Shown piece after piece: positions 44,968 through 53,546 of a stretch of 64,000 nt of DNA. The first letter of the stretch is position 1. Every line of letters starts with the position of its first letter. A program made the position numbers and the translations under genes. The stretch is from Sporomusa sp. KB1 (GTDB taxonomy: Bacteria; Bacillota; Negativicutes; Sporomusales; Sporomusaceae). The stretch spans positions 2,410,660-2,474,659 of the forward strand of contig NZ_VLKC01000002.1 of NCBI RefSeq assembly GCF_007830295.1, given 5' to 3'. The notes beneath the pieces were generated by a model. It ran no database searches, was not told the origin of the DNA, and saw only the letters and a list, made by a program, of their open reading frames with translations.

Positions 44968-45069
44968 ATGGGGATAGAAAATCATGCCTTTGAGCTGTTA
45001 GAAAATGTTATGATGATGCATACTAGGTTCAAATATTATAGGAGGGAAGTATATGCGCTTTGTACCTAA
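44968..45069 (+). CDS. Possible 33-codon leader ORF of splB
   Basis: ATG 44968 follows AGGGGG and encodes 33 residues beginning MGIENHAFELLENVMMM, ending 17 bases inside splB. Translation would run across the splB ribosome binding site, so coupling is possible. It does not resemble SplA of Bacillus. The preceding 44656-44967 contains an ACAGCAC/GTGCTGT hairpin with a T tail (44860-44901) and no other gene. Confidence 0.35.
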   Translation: MGIENHAFELLENVMMMHTRFKYYRREVYALCT

Positions 45070-46075
45070 ACGAGCTTATTTTGAGCCTCAGGCGTTAGAA
45101 TTTCGGCTTGGCAAAAAGATCTATAATAAGTTGTTGGATTTGTCAGTGCCCATTGAGTTTACAGGGTCTCATAACCGTGTTACCGGCATTCCGGGGAAAA
45201 CCCAACAACAGGCTTTTATTGAAGCCAAACGTACTCTTGTTGTAGGCGTGCGCCGAGGTACTCAATTTTCAGCATGCAAGCCGTCGGCCCATTACCAGCT
45301 GCCATTAAATACTAGTTGTCCCGGGATGTGTGAATACTGTTATTTGGCCACATCGCTGGGCAAAAAGCCATACTTGCGTGTATATGTCAACAATGAACAA
45401 ATATTAGAACGGGCCGATGAATATATAGCTGAACGCGCGCCGGATGTCACCATTTTTGAAGGAGCGGCTACTTCTGATCCTATTCCTACAGAATACCTGA
45501 CTGGAGTGTTGCAGCAAGCAATTGAATTTTTTGCCGAGCGAACATTGGGACGTTTCCGGTTTGTCACGAAGTATACGGATGTTGACTCTCTTTTGACTGT
45601 TAGGCATAATGGCCGGACTCGGTTTCGTTTTAGCCTTAATGCCCCTACTGTGATACGAAAATATGAGCATTTGACACCGACGGCGGCGGAACGGGTGGCA
45701 GCAGCGGTCAAAGTGGCTGCTGCCGGTTACCCACTGGGATTCATCATTGCTCCCATTTTTCAATTCGAGGGGTGGGAGGAAGAATATAACTGGCTGTTCC
45801 AATCCCTAAATGGCCAGTTGCCCCAGACAGCGCGTAGGGATATTACCTTTGAATTTATTAGTCATCGTTTTACTAAGCGGGCAAAAAGTCAGATACTAGA
45901 TTTGTTTCCGCAAACAACTCTCCCCATGGACGAGGAAGCGCGACGATTTAAATATGGTCAATTCGGTTATGGTAAATATCTTTATCAAGAGAATACAATA
46001 GCGACATTAAAGGAATATATGTTTGCACAGGCAAAGGAGTACTTTCCAGAGGCTAAAGTGGATTACTTTGTGTAA
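45053..46075 (+). CDS. splB: Spore photoproduct lyase
   Basis: Radical-SAM enzyme that reverses the spore photoproduct thymine dimer during germination. 340 residues, typical length. The cluster motif C-x3-C-x2-C is at Cys89, 93 and 96 (TSCPGMCEYCYL). GYPLGFIIAPIFQFEGWEEEY and FEFISHRFTKRAK are family signatures. The position of the B. subtilis H-donor Cys141 (EASCTSD) is Ala139 here (EGAATSD). Start behind AGGAGG. Its presence implies an endospore former. Confidence 0.95.
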   Translation: MRFVPKRAYFEPQALEFRLGKKIYNKLLDLSVPIEFTGSHNRVTGIPGKTQQQAFIEAKRTLVVGVRRGTQFSACKPSAHYQLPLNTSCPGMCEYCYLATSLGKKPYLRVYVNNEQILERADEYIAERAPDVTIFEGAATSDPIPTEYLTGVLQQAIEFFAERTLGRFRFVTKYTDVDSLLTVRHNGRTRFRFSLNAPTVIRKYEHLTPTAAERVAAAVKVAAAGYPLGFIIAPIFQFEGWEEEYNWLFQSLNGQLPQTARRDITFEFISHRFTKRAKSQILDLFPQTTLPMDEEARRFKYGQFGYGKYLYQENTIATLKEYMFAQAKEYFPEAKVDYFV

Positions 46076-46130
46076 TTCATCGTGATAACATTTTCATTTA
46101 AGATTAGTTGAGAAGAACCACGGGAGCTTA

Positions 46131-46993
46131 GGGACGGTTCTATTGCTTCCCTTCTTCTTTTATGCTAAACTGAAGGAAAAAGATGGCGGAGGGGGAAAAT
46201 GCCAAGGATTGCAAGAAAGAAAAGTAATAGCGGTATCTATCATGTTATAGTAAGGGGAATTAACCGGCAGGATATATTTCACGAAGAGGAAGACTATACA
46301 AAGTATTTAGAAGGACTGAAGCGAGCGCAAGACATAAGTAAATTTGAGATATATGGATATTGCCTAATGAGTAATCATGTGCATTTGTTGCTGCATGAAA
46401 AAATAGAGAGTCTGGAGTCAATAATGAAGCGCGTAGGAGTTAGCTATGCTAGCTGGTATAACAAAAAGCAGGAGAGGGTCGGGCATGTATTTCAAGATAG
46501 GTATAAGAGTGAACCTATAGATAATGACGCATATTTACTAAGCGTGTTGAGATATATACATAATAATCCAGTAAAGGCACAACTGGTATTACAGGCAGAA
46601 GACTATGTGTGGAGCAGTTGTAGAAAGTATAATGACCCGAATAAATATCTTGGAAATATGATTAATACGGGATTTATTCTAAAGATATTTGACGAATGTG
46701 GAGAGATAGCCCGACAAAGATGGCAAGCGTTTATGAAACAGGATAGTAATGATAAATTTCTTGATATAGAGGAGAAGCAGCCAAAGATAAATGATGAACG
46801 TTTGTATAAAGAAATACAAAAAATCTTAAAAGGACAATCACTTGGAGAGCTGCAATCAATGGAAAAAGCCAGTCGGGATAAGATAATACGGAAAATTAAG
46901 AGTATCGAAGGGGTAACGCAACGTCAAATAGCAAGAGTAACAGGTATCAATCAGAGCCTTGTGTTTAAGGCATAGGAGCAAAGGAACCGTCCC
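46131..46993 (+). mobile_element. Intact RAYT (IS200-like) element
   Basis: Bounded by GGGACGGTTC (46131-46140) and its inverse GAACCGTCCC (46984-46993), each followed by a TTCCCT stretch. It carries one intact transposase. Fragments of the same element occur at 14161, 29700, 47901-48092 and 53387. Confidence 0.8.
46199..46975 (+). CDS. REP-associated tyrosine transposase (RAYT, Y1/HUH family)
   Basis: 258 residues. Residues 1-150 are the Y1 transposase domain: NSGIYHVIVRGINRQDIF, the HUH metal motif in MSNHVHLLLHE (about 58-68), and the presumed nucleophilic Tyr within the following helix (SVLRYIHNNPVKA). The C terminus ends with a helix-turn-helix (VTQRQIARVTGINQSLVFK). In this family single-stranded DNA with terminal hairpins is cut and moved. 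The coding sequence looks intact, so it may have mobilised the solo ends seen elsewhere. Confidence 0.92.
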   Translation: MPRIARKKSNSGIYHVIVRGINRQDIFHEEEDYTKYLEGLKRAQDISKFEIYGYCLMSNHVHLLLHEKIESLESIMKRVGVSYASWYNKKQERVGHVFQDRYKSEPIDNDAYLLSVLRYIHNNPVKAQLVLQAEDYVWSSCRKYNDPNKYLGNMINTGFILKIFDECGEIARQRWQAFMKQDSNDKFLDIEEKQPKINDERLYKEIQKILKGQSLGELQSMEKASRDKIIRKIKSIEGVTQRQIARVTGINQSLVFKA

Positions 46994-47077
46994 AGCGCTT
47001 CCCTGTGATGTCCCTTGTTCTTCAAAAAATCCCGTACAAAGTTTTTTGCATATCAGAAAGGGTGAAGATAATAAGAA

Positions 47078-47872
47078 ATGCGTAAAAAAATAACGGATAT
47101 GATTCAAAACTATGTTCAGGAATATCAAAGAAAGCCAGGCATTACCTCCCAATGGGGTGAGCCATTAGTTGGATTTGCCGATGCCAATCATCCGGATATT
47201 TTTAAATTAAAGGATATTATTTCCCAGCAACATGTTATGCCGTATGAGGTCATAGAAAAACCAACAATTATTATTGCCTATTTTATCCCCTTTACTAAGG
47301 AGCTTGCCGACACTAACAAAGTACCCGGGGACGTATCATCTCCCGAGTGGGCGCGTACCTATGAAGAAACTAATAAAATGTTTGGTGAATTGAATAAGTA
47401 TTTAATTGAAGAATTACAGAAAATGGGTTATGAAGCTGGTATTTCTAAAGAGGCAACAACTTTTAATTGGAAAAAATTAATAAGCAATTGGTCGCAGCGC
47501 CACATTGCAAGAATTGCAGGGCTTGGTACCTTTGGTATTAATAATATGCTGATTACTAAAAAAGGCTGTTGTGGTCGATACAGCACAGTGGTTACAAATT
47601 TAGATGTAGAAGCGGATAAACCACTTGATGATAACTATTGCTTATATAAAAGTAAAGGGAACTGCGGAATTTGTGTAACACATTGTCCGTCTGGAGCGTT
47701 AACTGTTACGGGATATGACAGGAAGAAATGTTTTCAAGTCTGCTTAAAAAATGCGGCGATCTATAAAGAGTTTGGGACTTCTTATGCAGATGAAACTGGA
47801 AAAAATGCAAATAGTGCTGGCAGTGAAGTCTGTGGTAAGTGTGTTGTCAATGTACCTTGTTCATTTAAGTAA
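47078..47872 (+). CDS. QueG-like 4Fe-4S reductase-domain protein
   Basis: A 264-residue protein related to epoxyqueuosine reductase. RIAGLGTFGINNMLITKKGC (about 147-166) matches the GxGWxGKN-type cobalamin region only loosely. The ferredoxin part has CGICVTHCPSGAL (about 198-210), then CFQVC and CGKCVVNVPC. It is shorter than QueG (usually about 350-380) and lacks the C-terminal HEAT-like part, so it may be a different reductase of this superfamily. It lies between an intact RAYT and a rearranged RAYT remnant. Confidence 0.75.
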   Translation: MRKKITDMIQNYVQEYQRKPGITSQWGEPLVGFADANHPDIFKLKDIISQQHVMPYEVIEKPTIIIAYFIPFTKELADTNKVPGDVSSPEWARTYEETNKMFGELNKYLIEELQKMGYEAGISKEATTFNWKKLISNWSQRHIARIAGLGTFGINNMLITKKGCCGRYSTVVTNLDVEADKPLDDNYCLYKSKGNCGICVTHCPSGALTVTGYDRKKCFQVCLKNAAIYKEFGTSYADETGKNANSAGSEVCGKCVVNVPCSFK

Positions 47873-47900
47873 ATGCGTTATAGTCTAGTTGTAGTTTCAA

Positions 47901-48092
47901 TCCCGACTGGCTTTTTCCATTGATTGCAGCTCTCTAAGTCATTGTCCTTTTAAGATTTTTTGTATTTCTTAAGATAATACGGAAAATTAAAAGTATCGAA
48001 GGGGTAACGCAACGTCAAATAGCAAGAGTAACAGGTATCAATCAGAGCCTTGTGCTTAAGGTATAGGAGCAAGGGAACCGTCCCAATGCTTC
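47901..48092 (+). mobile_element. Rearranged 3' remnant of the RAYT element
   Basis: 47901-47970 is the reverse complement of the transposase segment at about 46822-46891. 47971-48084 continues in direct orientation from exactly the next base of that segment to the GAACCGTCCC end (48075-48084). The copy therefore carries a 70-bp internal inversion. Confidence 0.85.
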
Positions 48093-48168
48093 CAACTCTG
48101 TCAGCTATTTTGTTTGGAATGACCCCGTGCTGACAACGCTCATTAATGTTAATCAAATTTTAGACGTT

Positions 48169-48202
48169 AACAAACGAGGAGTGATTTGACTCCTCGTTTG
48201 TT
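48169..48202 (+). terminator. Intrinsic terminator-like hairpin
   Basis: AACAAACGAGGAGT/ACTCCTCGTTTGTT perfect 14-bp stem with a 6-base loop. It follows the RAYT remnant. The sequence from 48203 to 48487, leading to the RpiR gene, shows no other gene or clear motif. Confidence 0.7.
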
Positions 48203-48487
48203 CATATAAATTCCATTTTAGGCTACGGTTGTAAGGGCTTATTTAAGATAGGCTACTATTAAGGGGTATCCGAGAGATTTTTAGGGTCTACCAGCTGAAC
48301 GGATTCGAAACTGTGAAAAAGTTTATATAGTAAGGCCTGACCTCGCCCCCTACGCGATTGCCTTTTTAAACGAATCTTTCTTTAACGGTGCAGGAAAATT
48401 GGTGCCGAATGTCTAATATATATTGAAGAAAATATTCATGTATTTTATTGTGTTTGGAGATTTTCTCCGAGTTGGGAGGTAATGCCC

Positions 48488-49339
48488 TTGCCGTTGTTTT
48501 CCCGTATTCGTCTGCACAGCAATCGATTTACACAAGCTCACGAACGTATAGTTAATTATATAAAAGACCATGTCCAGGAAGTTATCCATCTTCCTATCAA
48601 TGAATTAGCGGAACGTTGCCAGGTAGGCGATGCTACTGTTATTCGCTTTTACAGGCTGCTCGGCTATGAAAATTATCATACGTTTCAAATAGCAATGGCA
48701 AAAGAATTAATTGAAGATGACGTACAGCCGATTTATGAAGAAGTGGAAAACCACGATCTTTTTCCTGATGTTACTCGTAAGGTGATTGCCTCTACCGTCC
48801 AGGGAATCACTGATCTGGCAGGACAGATTAGTCCAGCGGCGATACAGGATATTACCGTTCATCTTCGAGCGGCCTCAGTTATACACGTAATCGGCCATGG
48901 TGCTTCAGGTATCGTCGCGCAGGATGTTATGCACAAACTAATGCGGCTAGGCCTGAGGATCAATGCTTATACAGACTCTCATCTTATGACAATAGCCGCC
49001 TCAATCGCCCAGCCTGAAGAAGTATTTTTTGCTATTTCTCATTCCGGTGAGACTACAGATATCCTCCGCACCCTTGAACTAGCCAAGAATCAAGGGTGTT
49101 ACACATGCGCAATGACCAGTTACTCGGAATCAAACATTACCCGCCTAGTTCCTGCTTATCTTTTAACTTGTACACGGGATACTAAAATGCGCTCAGATAC
49201 CATGATTTCACGCATAGTTCAACTTGTCGTAGTCGATATACTCTATGTCATGCTGGCTCTGCAAATCGGCGAAGCTGCTTCAGAGCGGGTCACGCAGTCC
49301 CGCCTGGCATTAAAGCAGTATCGCGATGTTAATCGATAG
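48488..49339 (+). CDS. RpiR-family transcriptional regulator
   Basis: About 283 residues: N-terminal helix-turn-helix domain (FTQAHERIVNYIKDHVQEVI, then ERCQVGDATVIRFYRLLG) and a C-terminal SIS domain (GHGASGIVAQDVMHKLMRLG, ISHSGETTDILRTLELAKN) that binds phosphosugars in this family. The start is TTG 48488, eight bases after GGGAGG; ATG 48482 is only two bases from it. It heads the dtnK-pdxA2-larA genes and probably senses a pathway phosphate such as a phosphorylated C4 sugar acid (inference). Confidence 0.9.
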   Translation: MPLFSRIRLHSNRFTQAHERIVNYIKDHVQEVIHLPINELAERCQVGDATVIRFYRLLGYENYHTFQIAMAKELIEDDVQPIYEEVENHDLFPDVTRKVIASTVQGITDLAGQISPAAIQDITVHLRAASVIHVIGHGASGIVAQDVMHKLMRLGLRINAYTDSHLMTIAASIAQPEEVFFAISHSGETTDILRTLELAKNQGCYTCAMTSYSESNITRLVPAYLLTCTRDTKMRSDTMISRIVQLVVVDILYVMLALQIGEAASERVTQSRLALKQYRDVNR

Positions 49340-49380
49340 TTAATTTATTAATTAAAATACTATAGGGGAGGGCATAGTAT

Positions 49381-50652
49381 TTGAATACACTAGAAACACT
49401 TATTGTTATTGCAGACGATTTAACAGGTGCAAATGATACTGGTGTACAATTTGCCCGTCAGGGATTACAAACTAACGTCCTGCTGGAAGGTGCGGTTTTA
49501 GCTGATTCCAGCGATGCAGCTATCGTCGTAATGGATACTAACAGCCGCGCCTGTACCACCGGTGATGCTTATCAAAAAGTACAAACAGTCGCCAGACAAG
49601 CACACAAAGCAGGTTTTCGCTATTTTTACAAAAAACTCGACTCCACTTTACGCGGTAATGTTGGCACCGAATTACAAGCCATCCTGGATCTCGGGATACA
49701 CGACTTTGCGTTTGTCATGCCAGCATTACCCAAAGCCGGGAGGACCACAATCGGCGGACATCATCTGCTGCACGGAATTCCGGTTTCCGCAACTGAAATC
49801 GCTAAAGATCCGAAGTGTCCTGTTGTCGAGACGGTACTGCCGCAACTGTTAAGGCAGCAAACATCACTCTTAGTAGGCCATATCGGTTTTACCGAACTGA
49901 CGCAGGGTGAAGCTGCTATTGCCAGGACCATCCGCGAACTTATAGCATCCGGCTGTAAAATCATAAGCTGTGATGGTTGGTTAGATGAACATTTTATGCT
50001 TGCCGCACGTGCTGTAGGCACTGTCTCACCAAACGTATTGTGGTCCGGCTCTGCCGGTTTAGCAGAATTCCTGCCGGAACTGTTCGGGTGGAATAACAAG
50101 ATAAAGCCCACTCATCCGGTTGTCGTCATTGCGGGCAGCGTAAGTGCTGTCACGAGAGCTCAAGTAACGCAGTTACTAAATGCAGGGTTTGAATGGCTGG
50201 AAGTTGAGGTCGCAGACTATCTTCCCTGGCATCCCCACGAAAAAACGCCCTGCCTTGCCAGAGCCATAAACCATCTCGCGCAAGGCAAAAATCTGGTAAT
50301 TACGTCAGGCTATCAGCCGGATGCCATAGACAGGGCCATGACTGTCGGGGCGAATCTAGGCATGTCAAGTATTGAAGTTAGTAATACAATTGCTGAAATA
50401 CTTGGCTGGATAGGCTCGGTAGTACTTGCCCGGCAAGAAGTTGCCGGTGTTATTCTCACAGGTGGTGATACCGCGGCTTCGGTTTGCCGGGAACTTGGCG
50501 TCACAGGTATACGTGTACTGGAAGAAGTCGCGCCAGCAATACCCCTTGGAAAAATGAAAACTGCAGCAGGCAAAATATTACGGGTTGTCACCAAGGCAGG
50601 AGCCTTTGGCGAACCAGACGCTTTGCTTAAGGCAGCACATAAATTGCAATAA
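49381..50652 (+). CDS. dtnK: Four-carbon acid sugar kinase (DtnK/DUF1537 family)
   Basis: A 423-residue kinase of the family that phosphorylates C4 sugar acids such as D-threonate and D-erythronate at O4. The N-terminal domain begins IVIADDLTGANDTGVQFA (substrate side); RYFYKKLDSTLRGNVGTEL near 80-98 is a signature. The C-terminal nucleotide domain has GVILTGGDTAASVCRELG near 358-375 and KAGAFG near the end. Start TTG 49381, eight bases after GGGGAGGG. The pdxA2 partner follows after 16 bases, the usual pairing for these kinases. Confidence 0.9.
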   Translation: MNTLETLIVIADDLTGANDTGVQFARQGLQTNVLLEGAVLADSSDAAIVVMDTNSRACTTGDAYQKVQTVARQAHKAGFRYFYKKLDSTLRGNVGTELQAILDLGIHDFAFVMPALPKAGRTTIGGHHLLHGIPVSATEIAKDPKCPVVETVLPQLLRQQTSLLVGHIGFTELTQGEAAIARTIRELIASGCKIISCDGWLDEHFMLAARAVGTVSPNVLWSGSAGLAEFLPELFGWNNKIKPTHPVVVIAGSVSAVTRAQVTQLLNAGFEWLEVEVADYLPWHPHEKTPCLARAINHLAQGKNLVITSGYQPDAIDRAMTVGANLGMSSIEVSNTIAEILGWIGSVVLARQEVAGVILTGGDTAASVCRELGVTGIRVLEEVAPAIPLGKMKTAAGKILRVVTKAGAFGEPDALLKAAHKLQ

Positions 50653-50668
50653 TATGAGGTGAGCCATA

Positions 50669-51688
50669 ATGAATCAAGAACAACAAGAAAAGCCTGTTCT
50701 AGCCATAACTATGGGTGATGCCGCTGGCTGCGGTCCGGAAATTATCGTGAAAGCCTTATCGGACAAGGGTATGTATGAGATTTGCCGTCCGCTGGTCTTC
50801 GGCGATGCAAAACGCCTAGAGCTTGCAGCCAATATCCTTAAAAGCCCTGTAACTATTGTTGGGCTTACGAAAATCAATGAAGGTATTTTCCAGCATGGGA
50901 AAATTAACGTGCTCGATTTCGGTAATATCTCCTCTGACCTTCCGTTTGGCAAGGTTAGCCCTGAGGCCGGTCATGCCGCTTATCAGTATATTGAATCGGC
51001 GGTACAGGCTGCTATGGCCCATGAAGTTCAAGCAGTCGTTACAGCACCAATCAATAAAGAGGCTCTTCATCTTGGTGGTCATAATTTTCCTGGACATACC
51101 GAGATCCTTGGTGAACTTAGTAATTCAAACGATTATGCCATGCTTTTAGCCAGCGAGACACTACGGGTAATCCACGTTACTACCCATGTATCCATGGTGC
51201 AGGCAGCCAGCATGATAAAAAAAGATCGGGTCCTCCGTATAATTCGGCTGGCGGACAGAACGCTGCGCTTATTAGGGATAGCTGAGCCCCGGATTGCCGT
51301 CGCCGGCTTCAACGCTCATGCGGGGGAAAATGGCTTGTTCGGCCGCGAAGATATGGATGAGATTGCGCCTGCAGTCGAAGAAGCCCGAATGGCAGGTATG
51401 GCCGTAAGTGGGCCTATTCCCCCAGATACCGTCTTTTTCCGGGCTGCCTGCCGCAAGGAATTTGATATTGTAGTTGTAATGTATCATGATCAGGGTCATA
51501 TACCCATTAAATTACTGGGCTTTGACAGCGGCATCAACGTAACTGTCGGTCTGCCGTTTCTCCGCTCTTCAGTGGACCACGGAACAGCTTTCGATATAGC
51601 TGGTCAAGGTATTGCTGATGACCGCAGCATGAAAGCCGCTATTGAATTTGCAGCCCGCGTTGCAGTCGGCGCTGGTACAGCCAAGTAA
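50669..51688 (+). CDS. pdxA2: 4-phospho-D-threonate/erythronate dehydrogenase (PdxA2)
   Basis: A 339-residue member of the PdxA family, which oxidises and decarboxylates phospho-hydroxyacids with NAD. Signatures: ITMGDAAGCGPEI, TAPINKEALHLGGHNFPGHTE (in two parts, TAPINKEAL and GGHNFPGHTE), and YHDQGHIPIKLLGFDSGINV with metal-binding His. Downstream of DtnK such proteins convert 4-phosphothreonate or 4-phosphoerythronate to dihydroxyacetone phosphate and CO2. A role in vitamin B6 synthesis is less likely given the context. Confidence 0.9.
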   Translation: MNQEQQEKPVLAITMGDAAGCGPEIIVKALSDKGMYEICRPLVFGDAKRLELAANILKSPVTIVGLTKINEGIFQHGKINVLDFGNISSDLPFGKVSPEAGHAAYQYIESAVQAAMAHEVQAVVTAPINKEALHLGGHNFPGHTEILGELSNSNDYAMLLASETLRVIHVTTHVSMVQAASMIKKDRVLRIIRLADRTLRLLGIAEPRIAVAGFNAHAGENGLFGREDMDEIAPAVEEARMAGMAVSGPIPPDTVFFRAACRKEFDIVVVMYHDQGHIPIKLLGFDSGINVTVGLPFLRSSVDHGTAFDIAGQGIADDRSMKAAIEFAARVAVGAGTAK

Positions 51689-51735
51689 ATTACTTTTAAA
51701 AATTGCACTTAAAAAATAGAAAGGAAGTATAACTA

Positions 51736-53016
51736 ATGTCTGCTATCAAGGTAAAACTCCCCTACGGTCAAGAGGAAGTTGAAATTGTCGTACCAGAGCA
51801 AAACCTGGTTGGTGTGTATTCACCCAACGATGTGGCACCGGTTGCCAACTTGCCACAAGAAATTGTCCGTTGTCTTGAAAACCCTATTGGCACAAAGCCT
51901 CTTTGCGAGTTAGTAAAAGGGGTAAAAAACGTTGTCATCGTTGCTGATGATAATACTCGTTTAACACCTACCGACCAAATAATCCCTGTACTTTTAAATG
52001 AAATGAATTCAGCTGGCATCAAAGATGACCAAATAACAATCATCATCGCTCTCGGAACTCACCGTTTTATGACAGAGGAAGAGATTGCACTTAAATTCGG
52101 CCAGGAAGTTGTAAAACGTGTTAAAATCAAAAATCATGATTTCAAAAACCCTGATGCGCTGGTAGATCTTGGAGTTACTGCTAACGGTACCAAGATACTG
52201 GTAAATAAAGAAGCTTATGAAGCCGATTTCAAGATTGGTGTTGGCAGCATTGTTCCGCATCATATTCCAGGATTTGCAGGCGGTGCAAAAATAGTGCAGC
52301 CTGGTATATCAGGTGAAAAAACTACTGCTGAAACACATTTACTTAGCGTAAGAGCCCCTCGCTCTTATCTGGGTATTGAAGACAACCCGGTTCGCCAAGA
52401 GCTAAATATGATTGCCGACAAAATCGGCATGCACACTATATTCAATACCGTACTTAACCGGCGTGGAGAAGTAGTTGGCGCCTTCTTCGGCCATGTAAAA
52501 GAAGCCTTCACAGCTGGAGTCAAATTATCACGGGAAGTATATGCAGTCGAAATACCAGAAGCTGCCGACATCGTTATATCCAGTTCTCATCCTTGCGATA
52601 TTGAGTTCTGGCAAGCACATAAAACTCTTTATCCATCTGATTTGGCTGTCAAAGAAGGCGGCACCATCATTATTGCCACACCTTGTTATGAGGGTATCGC
52701 TGTTACTCATAGCGAGATGTCTGATATAACCTGTCACTCCTCTCAATGCTTGCGCCAGATGGTAGATAAAGGCGAAATTCACGATGAAGTTGCTGCCGCC
52801 CTGGCAATCGCCTGGGCTCAGGTTAAAGAACGCGAGGATGTATATTTCGTCTCTAATGGTGTGACCGATGAAGACGTCCGCAAGCTTGGCTTTGTCCCTT
52901 TTCCCAGCGTTCAACAAGCCTTTGACGCTGCATTGGCCAAGCATGGAGATGCTGCCAGAGTAACAGTACTAACCCATGCTCCAGATATGTTACCCATCGT
53001 TCCAGGTAACCGCTGA
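51736..53016 (+). CDS. larA: LarA-family nickel-pincer 2-hydroxyacid racemase/epimerase
   Basis: 426 residues with all LarA hallmarks at positions one off the L. plantarum numbering: Asp72 and Arg75 in DDNTRLTP, His109 in LGTHR, His175/176 and Lys185 in PHHIPGFAGGAK (the Lys tethers the pincer cofactor), and His201. LarA homologues epimerise many 2-hydroxyacids. Placed 47 bases after pdxA2, it most likely inverts C2 of a C4 sugar acid to feed DtnK (inference); lactate racemase is the alternative. It needs nickel insertion by LarC, only half of which is seen here. Confidence 0.9.
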   Translation: MSAIKVKLPYGQEEVEIVVPEQNLVGVYSPNDVAPVANLPQEIVRCLENPIGTKPLCELVKGVKNVVIVADDNTRLTPTDQIIPVLLNEMNSAGIKDDQITIIIALGTHRFMTEEEIALKFGQEVVKRVKIKNHDFKNPDALVDLGVTANGTKILVNKEAYEADFKIGVGSIVPHHIPGFAGGAKIVQPGISGEKTTAETHLLSVRAPRSYLGIEDNPVRQELNMIADKIGMHTIFNTVLNRRGEVVGAFFGHVKEAFTAGVKLSREVYAVEIPEAADIVISSSHPCDIEFWQAHKTLYPSDLAVKEGGTIIIATPCYEGIAVTHSEMSDITCHSSQCLRQMVDKGEIHDEVAAALAIAWAQVKEREDVYFVSNGVTDEDVRKLGFVPFPSVQQAFDAALAKHGDAARVTVLTHAPDMLPIVPGNR

Positions 53017-53181
53017 TTAGTCACCAGTCAAAAAATTTGCTGAGGATATTGTGAATAATTCTGCCGCAATGATGTGCTAGGTTTTATCACTTCATTCCCG
53101 TTGCATTTCTTACTCGATAATGCTTCTGAACTTCTGTTAGTTCAGGCCCGGCAATCGTTTTATCAGCAGTTGCCTTAGCTT

Positions 53182-53207
53182 CGTTAAACAGATTAATCTG
53201 TTTAACG
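53182..53207. repeat. Perfect palindrome after larA
   Basis: CGTTAAACAGATT/AATCTGTTTAACG, a 26-bp perfect palindrome; function unknown, possibly an operator or element end. Confidence 0.5.
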
Positions 53208-53235
53208 AGATGTAGGAGAGAATAAGGAGAATAAG

Positions 53236-53274
53236 GCAGAAAGAGGAGCTGAATTTTTCAGTTCCTCTTTCTGC
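53236..53274 (+). terminator. Probable terminator of the larA operon
   Basis: Long stem GCAGAAAGAGGA...TCCTCTTTCTGC with CTGAA/TTCAG continuing inward and a T-rich loop; 220 bases after larA. Confidence 0.6.
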
Positions 53275-53307
53275 TAAGACACTAATATTATTTTGTCTTC
53301 TCTGCTT

Positions 53308-53385
53308 TCATAAACTCATTAGCGTTTCCAATGCTTCCAGACTAGGTAGGTCAAGGAAGTTGCTCGGCTCATCCATGAGCAGGAT
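53308..53385 (-). pseudogene. Fragment of an ABC-F type ATPase gene
   Basis: 26 minus-strand codons read [20 protein letters not shown] and further to a stop, the Walker B/D-loop region of ABC-F ATPases. Nothing upstream or downstream belongs to it; a RAYT fragment abuts its truncated side. Confidence 0.75.
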
Positions 53386-53386
53386 A

Positions 53387-53432
53387 TTGAGATATATACA
53401 TAATAATTATCCAGTAAAGGCACAACTGGTAT
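53387..53432 (+). mobile_element. 46-bp RAYT fragment
   Basis: Matches 46548-46590 of the intact RAYT gene apart from a 3-base insertion (ATCC versus ATTATCC). It directly abuts the ABC-F fragment. Confidence 0.75.
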
Positions 53433-53546
53433 ATAGGTGATTGACATTAATGAGTAAAATTAAATATAATCATATATAAGATGGTTTTGTTGATCAAATA
53501 ACTACAGATAAGGAACCAATCTATTATATATAATGTGGTGAGATTA

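Noticed and set aside
48150..48480. Search for a sigma-54 promoter before the rpiR-dtnK-pdxA2-larA genes
   Set aside because: No -24/-12 match with correct spacing; the larA operon is therefore not obviously under the sigma-54 activator.
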